A DNA stretch of 7,194 bases from Pseudomonadota bacterium (GTDB lineage: Bacteria > Pseudomonadota > Alphaproteobacteria > Caulobacterales > Caulobacteraceae): NCBI GenBank assembly GCA_023409795.1, contig JAEYQX010000043.1, positions 1-7,194 on the forward strand. Direction: 5' to 3'. The number at the start of each line of letters is the position of its first letter. Positions within the stretch are counted from its first letter, which is position 1. Shown here piece after piece: positions 1-4,933 of this stretch. A program made the translations under genes and the position numbers. A model generated the notes under the pieces. It was not told the origin of the DNA. It was given only the letters and a program-made list of their open reading frames with translations, and searched no databases.

Positions 1-673
1 CCTTGGCAAGCTTCACCAGACGGCGGGTCGAGCGGATGGCGCTTTCGGCATCGCGCACCTCGGGGTGGCTGGTCCAGTCGCCGGTGCGGGCAAGACCGCG
101 GCGCTCGACCAGACGGTATTCGTCCTCAGAGTGGAAGGTCGCGCGGCGTTTGGTGTTGGTCAGGACCTTGCGGACACCCTCGTCGTCGGCGATCAGCAGG
201 TCGCCGGTGGATGCGCCCATGAAGACCTTGATGCCGCACACACCCGGCAGGCGCTCCAGCTCACCCAGATGGTCGGCGTTCTCGTGGGTGCCACCGACGT
301 AGAAGGCGTGGTCGGTCCACATGCGGTTGTTGGCGCGGGCCAGTTTGTCTTCCAGCGTCGGCTGGCTGATGGTGTTGGGGTTGGTGTTCGGCATTTCGAA
401 CACCGCCACCACACCACCCAGAGCCGCTGCACGGCTGCCGGTCTCAAGGTCTTCCTTCCATTCCAGACCCGGCTCGCGGAAGTGGACCTGGGTGTCGATC
501 ACGCCCGGCAGGACCGTCAGGCCCGTGGCGTCGAACACTTCGCCCGCCGAGGCTTGGGACAGGTCGCCGATGAAGGCGATCTTGCCGTCGATCACACCGA
601 CGTCCGCCTTGCCGCGCCCCGCATGGTTCACCACCTCACCCCCGCGAACGATCAGGTCATAGGTTTGAGACAT
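1..673 (-). CDS. pyrC: Dihydroorotase-like amidohydrolase, partial (C-terminus beyond left edge)
   Basis: Class I dihydroorotases are cytosolic zinc enzymes that interconvert carbamoyl-aspartate and dihydroorotate in pyrimidine synthesis. The frame opens at ATG 673-671 and stays open for 224 codons to the window edge, so roughly the last half to third is missing. Residues 1-58 form the small beta domain (YDLIVRGGEVV, then a VIDGKIAFIGD strand). The signature is DTQVHFREPG at 60-69, followed by EMPNTNPN at 93-100. The likely carboxylated metal-bridging lysine is K149 in GIKVFMGASTG, and a metal-ligand histidine is H181 in FHSEDE. The usual first metal ligand in D-x-H-x-H is glutamine (Q62) here, which I recall as normal for an alphaproteobacterial subgroup. 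A GGAG lies 8 bases upstream of the ATG and supports this start. It shares the strand of the glycosyltransferase gene, separated by 254 bases of palindromes. A related cyclic amidase such as hydantoinase or allantoinase is the alternative. Confidence 0.85.
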   Translation of the reverse strand, partial: MSQTYDLIVRGGEVVNHAGRGKADVGVIDGKIAFIGDLSQASAGEVFDATGLTVLPGVIDTQVHFREPGLEWKEDLETGSRAAALGGVVAVFEMPNTNPNTISQPTLEDKLARANNRMWTDHAFYVGGTHENADHLGELERLPGVCGIKVFMGASTGDLLIADDEGVRKVLTNTKRRATFHSEDEYRLVERRGLARTGDWTSHPEVRDAESAIRSTRRLVKLAK

Positions 674-753
674 GGGGAGGGCTCCGACGGGAAGGATTAC
701 AGTCGGACCTGCTTCTACGCCCTGGGCGGGGTCAGGGGAAGGCGATGAGCCCG

Positions 754-776
754 ATCCTCGGGTCAAGCCCGAGGAT
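754..776. repeat. Palindromic repeat, module A, copy 1
   Basis: A perfect inverted repeat has arms ATCCTCGGG and CCCGAGGAT (9 bp) around the loop TCAAG. A second copy with the same loop and a compensated stem change lies at 4094-4114. From memory, this is a very common dispersed palindrome in alphaproteobacterial genomes, recognisable by the spurious peptide DPRVKPEDDG in its reading frames. It lies between the glycosyltransferase stop and the dihydroorotase start, where a transcript of both genes would carry it as a hairpin. No T-tract follows on either strand, so it does not look like an intrinsic terminator. Confidence 0.85.
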
Positions 777-803
777 GACGGCGGGAAATGGAACCGTAAA
801 AGC

Positions 804-921
804 ATCCTCCCCCGCCTGCGGGGGAGGGGGACCGCGCCAGCGGTGGTGGGGGCGGTGCCTATGCCGCCCCCACCGTCACGGCTTCGCCGTGCCACCTCCC
901 CCGCTGACGCAGGGGAGGATG
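804..921. repeat. Complex palindromic intergenic element with nested hairpins
   Basis: This 118-base element is a nested inverted repeat. Its left end (module B, from ATCCTCCCCC) and its right end (CCTCCCC at 895-901, GGGGAGG at 912-918) are imperfect inverted copies of each other. Between them are an 11-bp perfect stem, GGTGGGGGCGG at 845-855 with CCGCCCCCACC at 864-874 and loop TGCCTATG, and a 6-bp hairpin, CACGGC-TTC-GCCGTG, at 877-891. It fills most of the gap between two same-strand genes and ends 7 bases short of the glycosyltransferase stop codon. It looks like a REP/BIME-style mobile palindrome. I see no coding potential. A role in ending transcription or stabilising mRNA 3' ends is possible but unproven. 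Confidence 0.75.
806..827. repeat. Palindromic repeat, module B, copy 1
   Basis: The 22-base perfect palindrome has arms CCTCCCCCGC and GCGGGGGAGG around a CT centre. The identical 22 bases recur at 4143-4164. In both places module B follows module A in the same orientation, at a distance of 28-29 bases. Here it is also the left end of a larger palindromic element reaching about 921. Confidence 0.85.
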
Positions 922-927
922 AAAGCC

Positions 928-1884
928 CTACCCCTTCAGCTCCGCCAGCAGCTTCAGTGACTTCTTCAGCACCCGCTCATAGGGCAGGTCCATCATGTGC
1001 TGGATGTGCTGGTTCAGGCGCGGGTCGAGGTCCTTGAACTCTTGCAGGGTGCGGGGGCCGCGCACGGCGATGCCGGTCCAGGGGCGGCGCAAGGTCTCGT
1101 CGGACGGGCCGAACACCGCGACGGCCGGCACGCCCGCCGCCACGGCCAGCTGGGTCCACAGGGAGTCTGCGCCCAGATAGAAGTCGGCGCGCGACAGGGC
1201 CGCCACGGTCTGCAGGCGGGTCAGCTTGCCCTGAAGCTCAATCACCCGGTTGCGGGCCACGGCAAAGCGGATGGTGTGGGCAGCGTCGCGGTCGATGTCC
1301 TCGCCCACGATCATCAGGCGGCCACCGGCCAGGGGCCCGCCCTCGGCCAGCAGGGGCCCGGCCACCTTGGCAAAGCGCTCGGCAGGCCAGCGCTTGCCGA
1401 TCCAGTCCACGCCCGGCCCCACCGCCAGGATCGGCCCCTCGCCGGGCTGGATCAGGCTGTCGGCATAGGCCTGGGTCTCGGGACTGACAAAGAGCCTGGG
1501 GGCCGGGATCTCGTCCAGCTGCAGGACGCGGGCGGCCTGCTCGACCGGGTGGACATCAGGCAGGACCTTGTCCTTTACCGCCCGCTTTTCACGCCTCAGC
1601 TTGCCCGACAGGGACGAGCCGCGCATGTCCACGACCAGCCCCCACTTGGTATCGCGCACCTGGTTCCACAGGGCGATCCAGTCCCAGCGCCCGTCCCGGT
1701 CCATGGTGATCAGGCGATTGAGGCCCGGCACATCGGCAAACAGCGGCGCACTGGCCGGCGAGCCGACGACAGTGAAGCTGGCATTGGGGATATGGGTGAC
1801 CAGATAGGCCAGCGCCCCCGACGACAGGACGGCCTCCTCGGCATCGGCCTCTGCAATATAGAGGATGGGGAAGGGCCCGCTCAT
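928..1884 (-). CDS. Glycosyltransferase family 9 (heptosyltransferase-like) protein
   Basis: This 318-residue protein has the two-Rossmann-domain layout of GT9 enzymes, which transfer heptose or other sugars from ADP/NDP donors to the lipopolysaccharide core on the cytoplasmic side of the inner membrane. The N-terminal domain opens with PILYIAE and includes HIPNASFTVVG at 31-41. The linker and donor-side domain shows VGPGVDWIGKRWPAERFA at 155-172, close to the usual GPGA.W..KRWP pattern, and LGADSLWTQLAVAAGVPAVAVFGPSD spanning 237-262. The usual D-S-G-x-x-H motif reads DSLWTQ, and the N-terminal G-D pair seems to be E16-E17, so donor or acceptor may differ from ADP-heptose and Kdo2-lipid A. 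Start ATG 1884; no strong Shine-Dalgarno is visible. Stop TAG at 930-928. No other LPS genes are adjacent, so the substrate cannot be read from context. Confidence 0.8.
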   Translation of the reverse strand: MSGPFPILYIAEADAEEAVLSSGALAYLVTHIPNASFTVVGSPASAPLFADVPGLNRLITMDRDGRWDWIALWNQVRDTKWGLVVDMRGSSLSGKLRREKRAVKDKVLPDVHPVEQAARVLQLDEIPAPRLFVSPETQAYADSLIQPGEGPILAVGPGVDWIGKRWPAERFAKVAGPLLAEGGPLAGGRLMIVGEDIDRDAAHTIRFAVARNRVIELQGKLTRLQTVAALSRADFYLGADSLWTQLAVAAGVPAVAVFGPSDETLRRPWTGIAVRGPRTLQEFKDLDPRLNQHIQHMMDLPYERVLKKSLKLLAELKG

Positions 1885-2052
1885 GACGGCCAGCCTAACC
1901 AGATTCTCCCGACATATCAGGGGCCAGCTTCTGAAATAAGCGTGACCAGCTGCCCGCCGGGCCCGGCCGTGCCCCGTGGGCTTTCTGTGTCTCTTTCATG
2001 CGTCAGGCGGAAAAGCGCGGACGAAGCCCGGCCGATGGGGTATGGGCGGCCC
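1885..2052. other. Divergent intergenic region between glycosyltransferase and YkgJ-like gene
   Basis: These 168 bases separate the two divergent start codons and should carry promoters in both directions. I see only GC-rich short palindromes, such as the segment around 1955-1980, and no confident -35/-10 pair, operator or riboswitch. Less GC-rich stretches at 1895-1940 and 1980-2000 are the likeliest promoter positions. The 25-codon frame from ATG 1998 is not convincing. Confidence 0.5.
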
Positions 2053-2598
2053 ATGTCCCTGCCCCTCCTGCCTGATCGTGATTGCGGCGGCTGCGTCGAG
2101 TGCTGCCGCTATATCCCGCTGGACCTGCCCGAGCTGGCCAAGCCGACGGGGCAGCTGTGCCACTATTGCGTCGATGGCGCAGGATGCAGCGTCCACCCGA
2201 TCCGGCCCCAGACCTGCCGGACCTGGTTCTGCCTGTGGCGGGCGGTCGAGCTGGCGGACGACTGGCGGCCTGACCATTCGGGCGTCATCATCCGGCCCGA
2301 TGGCGTGCAGGAGGGCATCATCACCCTCTATGTCATCCGCCCGTCAGAGTTCCTGGCCAGCGAGGCCTTCTTTGCCACCGTGGCCCAGTGGGTGGCCGAG
2401 GGCATCCAGGTCGCCCTGTCCGTGCCGGGGCCACAGGGCACCTATCCGGTGAGGGCCGTGGTGACGGATTACCTGCGCCCGACCATAGAGGCGGGCGATA
2501 TGGAGGGCTTTGTCGGCCACCTCTTTACCGCTCTGGACAGCCTGGCGGCCTCGGACTTCCAGCCCGATGGCATAGAGGCCCGCTACCTGGTGGCATAG
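2053..2598 (+). CDS. YkgJ-family cysteine-cluster protein
   Basis: This 181-residue protein has a dense N-terminal cysteine cluster typical of the YkgJ / CxxCxxCC family, thought to bind zinc or an Fe-S cluster; the biochemical role is unknown. The cysteines are C11, C14, C17 and C18 (CGGCVECC), C36 and C39 (CHYC), C45 (GCSVH), C55 (RPQTCR) and C60 (WFC). The motif HPIRPQTCR at 48-56 is characteristic. The remaining 120 residues are mixed alpha/beta with no signal peptide or membrane segment. I start at ATG 2053 (MSLPLLPDRDCGG), because the cluster follows at the usual distance. An in-frame ATG at 2035 would add six residues. The frame also runs open far upstream, antisense to the glycosyltransferase, as a GC-bias artefact. 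It lies 27 bases ahead of ygfZ, probably in the same transcript. Confidence 0.82.
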   Translation: MSLPLLPDRDCGGCVECCRYIPLDLPELAKPTGQLCHYCVDGAGCSVHPIRPQTCRTWFCLWRAVELADDWRPDHSGVIIRPDGVQEGIITLYVIRPSEFLASEAFFATVAQWVAEGIQVALSVPGPQGTYPVRAVVTDYLRPTIEAGDMEGFVGHLFTALDSLAASDFQPDGIEARYLVA

Positions 2599-2625
2599 TC
2601 AGGGCCTGCGCCCTATCTTGGCGTC

Positions 2626-3417
2626 ATGCCTATCGCCCGCCTCGACAGCCGCGCCGTCATTGCCATCACCGGCCCGGACGCCCGCCCCTTCCTGCACAAC
2701 CTGCTGACCCAGGACGTCGAGACCCTCGCGCCGGGCGAGCTGCGCTTCGGGGCCCTGCTGACGCCCCAGGGGCGGCTGATCGTCGACGTGATGATCTGGG
2801 GCCGCGAGGACGGCGTCTGGCTGGATGTCCCGGCCGAGGCGCGCGAGGGCCTGATCCAGCGCCTGACGCTCTACCGGCTGCGCGCCCAGGTCGAGGTGGC
2901 CGCGGTCGAGAGCGCGGTTTTCGCCAGCTGGAACGAGGCGGAAGCCGGGTTCATCGCCGACCCGCGCCAGCCCGGCCTGGGCGGACGCGCCCTGGACCTT
3001 GCCGGCCAGGCCACGGCCTCGGAAGCCGACTGGCACCGGCACCGGATGGCGCAGGGCGTGCCCGAGCCGGCCCTCGATACCGTGCCGGACAAGACCTATC
3101 CGATCGAGGCCAACCTGGACCTGCTGAACGGCATCGACTTCCACAAGGGCTGCTTCGTGGGCCAGGAAACCACCTCGCGCATGAAGCGGCGCGGCACGAT
3201 CAAGACCCGCATCCTGCCCTTTACCTATCAGGGCCAGGCCCCTGCCGTCGGGGCCGAGGTGCTGAACGGCGACCTGCGCGCCGGTGAGGTGACCCGGGCA
3301 GAGGGCGGCCAGGGCATGGCCATGATCCGGCTGGACCGCATCGACGGCGACCTGAGCGTGGAGGGCCAGCCGATCATCGTCACCCGGCCCGACTGGGTGC
3401 CCGCCTTCGAGGCCTGA
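2626..3417 (+). CDS. ygfZ: Folate-binding YgfZ/Iba57-type Fe-S cluster protein
   Basis: This 263-residue protein resembles the T protein of the glycine cleavage system (GcvT fold). The diagnostic YgfZ signature is HKGCFVGQETTSR at 173-185, with the conserved cysteine C176. YgfZ/Iba57 proteins act in the cytoplasm with folate in the assembly or repair of certain Fe-S enzymes. Other family landmarks are the N-terminal ITGPDARPFLHNLLTQDV at 14-31, LLTPQGRLIVDVMIW at 44-58 and the DLLNGIDF stretch just before the signature. Length is normal for bacterial members. The start MPIARLDSRAVIAITG fits the family; no clear Shine-Dalgarno is visible. The gap to the upstream YkgJ-like gene holds a small hairpin, AGGGC-CTGC-GCCCT, at 2601-2614. 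The stop codon lies inside a short palindrome (3411-3423). Confidence 0.9.
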   Translation: MPIARLDSRAVIAITGPDARPFLHNLLTQDVETLAPGELRFGALLTPQGRLIVDVMIWGREDGVWLDVPAEAREGLIQRLTLYRLRAQVEVAAVESAVFASWNEAEAGFIADPRQPGLGGRALDLAGQATASEADWHRHRMAQGVPEPALDTVPDKTYPIEANLDLLNGIDFHKGCFVGQETTSRMKRRGTIKTRILPFTYQGQAPAVGAEVLNGDLRAGEVTRAEGGQGMAMIRLDRIDGDLSVEGQPIIVTRPDWVPAFEA

Positions 3418-3444
3418 CAGGCCGATTGGCCCTTGCCAAGTTCG

Positions 3445-3459
3445 GAACAAAGATGGAAC
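3445..3459 (+). promoter_or_regulatory. LexA (SOS) box upstream of tag
   Basis: The sequence reads GAAC-AAAGATG-GAAC, a perfect GAAC-N7-GAAC direct repeat. On the other strand this is GTTC-N7-GTTC, the established LexA-binding motif of alphaproteobacteria including Caulobacter and Rhodobacter. It ends 8 bases before the tag start codon and overlaps the likely ribosome-binding GGAA, where bound LexA would block expression. Following every GAAC/GTTC I noticed in the window, I found no second such pair. That LexA regulates tag here is inferred from the motif and its position. Confidence 0.72.
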
Positions 3460-3467
3460 ATCGGTAG

Positions 3468-4061
3468 ATGACCTATGCCGATCATTCCGGGCGCTGTCCC
3501 TGGTGCGGGACGGATCCCCTCTATGTCGCCAATCACGACACCGAATGGGGCGTGCCCGAATACGACAGCCGCGCCCTGTGGGAAAAGCTGGTGCTGGACG
3601 GGATGCAGGCGGGCCTGGCCTGGATCACGATTCTGAGGAAGCGCGAGGGTATCCGCGATGCCTTCGTCAACTTCGATCCCGACCGGGTCGCGGCCTTCGG
3701 CGAGACTGATGTCGAGCGCCTGCTGAACGACGCCCGCATCATCCGCAGCCGCGCCAAGATCACGGCCGCGATCGAGGGGGCCCGCCTCTTCGTCGCCATG
3801 CGCGACAATGGCGAGGACTTCAGCCAGTGGATCTGGTCCTTCGTCGACGGCACCCCGATCCAGAACCACCTCGGCCCCGACCGGCCCTACCCCACCGAAA
3901 GCCCCGAGAGCCGCGCCCTGTCCAAGGCGCTGAAACAGCGGGGCTTCAAGTTCGTCGGGCCGGTGATCGTCTATGCCTTCATGCAGGCTGTGGGCATGGT
4001 CAACGACCACCAGACGACGTGCTTCCGCCACCAGGCACTCCGCCAGGCTCCCGGTCAGTAG
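3468..4061 (+). CDS. tag: DNA-3-methyladenine glycosylase I
   Basis: Tag removes 3-methyladenine from alkylated DNA by hydrolysing the glycosidic bond, the first step of base excision repair. The 197 residues align along the length of E. coli Tag. RCPWCGTDPLYVANHDTEWGVPE at 9-31 is the N-terminal zinc-site region, followed by DGMQAGLAWITILRKRE at 44-60, NDARIIRSRAKI at 87-98 and LSKALKQRGFKFVGPVIVYAFMQAVGMVNDH up to 181. Zinc ligands by alignment are C10, H23, H181 and C185, all present. W52 matches the base-stacking Trp46 of E. coli. However, Tyr16 and Glu38 of E. coli correspond to N22 and D44 here. Start ATG 3468 has GGAA about 9 bases upstream and sits just behind a LexA box. It follows ygfZ by 50 bases. 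Confidence 0.93.
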   Translation: MTYADHSGRCPWCGTDPLYVANHDTEWGVPEYDSRALWEKLVLDGMQAGLAWITILRKREGIRDAFVNFDPDRVAAFGETDVERLLNDARIIRSRAKITAAIEGARLFVAMRDNGEDFSQWIWSFVDGTPIQNHLGPDRPYPTESPESRALSKALKQRGFKFVGPVIVYAFMQAVGMVNDHQTTCFRHQALRQAPGQ

Positions 4062-4093
4062 AGAACCGCACCGTCACCCTCCAACCGCCTGGG

Positions 4094-4114
4094 TCCTCCG
4101 GTCAAGCCGGAGGA
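4094..4114. repeat. Palindromic repeat, module A, copy 2
   Basis: The arms TCCTCCGG and CCGGAGGA (8 bp) enclose the loop TCAAG, identical to the loop of copy 1 at 754-776. Relative to copy 1 one internal G-C pair is flipped to C-G in both arms, so pairing is kept. The flank GATGACGGC continues on the right in both copies. It starts 32 bases after the tag stop codon. Confidence 0.85.
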
Positions 4115-4142
4115 TGACGGCTGAAAGAGTGGCACCGCACAT

Positions 4143-4164
4143 CCTCCCCCGCCTGCGGGGGAGG
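4143..4164. repeat. Palindromic repeat, module B, copy 2
   Basis: These 22 bases are identical to 806-827 and are followed on the plus strand by a run of six A. A plus-strand intrinsic terminator would need T instead, so it does not look like a classical terminator for tag. Together with module A it forms the bipartite element that fills the tag-rnhB gap. The larger nested palindrome seen at 828-921 is absent in this copy. Confidence 0.85.
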
Positions 4165-4218
4165 AAAAAAGGTGACGGGTGACGGGGCTGGGGAGGAAAG
4201 GGCCTGCCCCCTCTTTTC

Positions 4219-4236
4219 GGGCGGGGCGGGGCGGGG
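4219..4236 (+). other. G-quadruplex-forming motif upstream of rnhB
   Basis: The plus strand reads GGGCGGGGCGGGGCGGGG: four G-runs of 3, 4, 4 and 4 separated by single C residues. This meets the usual G3+N1-7 pattern with the shortest possible loops, normally associated with very stable quadruplexes. It ends 13 bases before the rnhB start codon on the non-template strand, so it would also lie in the mRNA leader. The run could equally be a simple GGGGC tandem repeat of no function. Confidence 0.6.
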
Positions 4237-4249
4237 CATACCTTGGCCA

Positions 4250-4933
4250 ATGGCCGACTCGCCCGCAAAGCGCACTCCCCTGATCAAGCCGCCGCTCAGC
4301 ATGGCGCTGGAGATGCGGCTGGCCGGGCTGTGCCAGGGCCTGGTCTGTGGCGTGGACGAGGCCGGGCGTGGGCCGTGGGCGGGGCCGGTGACGGCGGCGG
4401 CAGTGATCCTGAACCCCGACGACCTGCCCGATGGCCTGAACGATTCCAAAGCCCTGACCGAGAAGCGGCGCGAGGCCCTGGTGCCGGTCATCAAGGCCAA
4501 GGCCCTGGCCTGGGGCGTGGGCCATGCCAGCGTCGAGGAGATCGACGCCATCAACATCCTGCGCGCGACCGAGCTGGCCATGCAGCGGGCCGTGGCGGCC
4601 CTGGCCATCGCGCCGGCAGGGGCGCTGATCGACGGCAATTATCGCTTCAAGCTGCCGTGCCAGGTGGACGTGGCCGTGGGCGGGGACGGGCTGTCGCTGT
4701 CGATCGCGGCGGCCTCGATCCTGGCCAAGACGACGCGGGACCAGATGCTGGTCGAGCTGGCCGCCGTCTATCCGCAATATGGCTTTGCCAGCCACAAGGG
4801 CTATGGCGCGGCCCAGCACCGGGCGGCCCTGGCCGAGCACGGCCCCTGCCCCATCCACCGGGCCAGCTATGCCCCGATCCGGGCCCTGCTGGAGCCCCAG
4901 GCTGACCCTGTCGCCGCCCCCGTCGCCGCTTAG
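4250..4933 (+). CDS. rnhB: Ribonuclease HII
   Basis: RNase HII cuts RNA in RNA:DNA hybrids, including single ribonucleotides left in DNA, and so starts ribonucleotide excision repair. The 227-residue protein has every family landmark: GVDEAGRGPWAGPV at 34-47 with catalytic D36 and E37, GLNDSKALTEKRRE at 62-75, LIDGN at 126-130 with D128, GGDGLSLSIAAASILAKTTRD at 144-164 with D146 as the fourth acidic residue, and the C-terminal GFASHKGYGAAQHRAAL and GPCPIHRASYAP. I start at ATG 4250 (MADSPAKRTP). The frame is open back to GTG 4172, but that stretch encodes a low-complexity, G-rich leader next to the repeat. Its TAG stop overlaps the TAA of the convergent methyltransferase gene. In Caulobacter and rhizobia rnhB neighbours the cell-cycle methyltransferase gene ccrM; the neighbour here is a different type. 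Confidence 0.95.
   Translation: MADSPAKRTPLIKPPLSMALEMRLAGLCQGLVCGVDEAGRGPWAGPVTAAAVILNPDDLPDGLNDSKALTEKRREALVPVIKAKALAWGVGHASVEEIDAINILRATELAMQRAVAALAIAPAGALIDGNYRFKLPCQVDVAVGGDGLSLSIAAASILAKTTRDQMLVELAAVYPQYGFASHKGYGAAQHRAALAEHGPCPIHRASYAPIRALLEPQADPVAAPVAA

Noticed and set aside
65..748. 227-codon plus-strand frame antisense to the dihydroorotase
   Set aside because: The minus strand encodes a clear amidohydrolase with its signature motifs; the plus frame has no recognisable domain.
745..960. Small plus-strand frames through the palindromes (GSSPRMT- and DPRVKPEDDG-type peptides)
   Set aside because: These are well-known spurious translations of alphaproteobacterial palindromic repeats.
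997..2052. Long open plus-strand frame running antisense to the glycosyltransferase and into the YkgJ-like gene
   Set aside because: Its composition is that of a GC-bias shadow; only the part from 2053 shows a recognisable protein family.
2599..3450. 283-codon minus-strand frame opposite ygfZ
   Set aside because: The YgfZ signature on the plus strand is unambiguous; the antisense frame is open only because of third-position GC bias.
3228..4031. 267-codon minus-strand frame opposite ygfZ and tag
   Set aside because: It overlaps two well-supported genes and shows no family motif.
4143..4170. Module B plus A6 as an intrinsic terminator of tag
   Set aside because: The tract after the stem on the plus strand is A, not T; the minus-strand T-run precedes the stem instead of following it.
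4172..4249. Extended N-terminus of rnhB from GTG 4172
   Set aside because: It would encode a low-complexity segment from the G-rich leader; ATG 4250 gives a normal RNase HII length.
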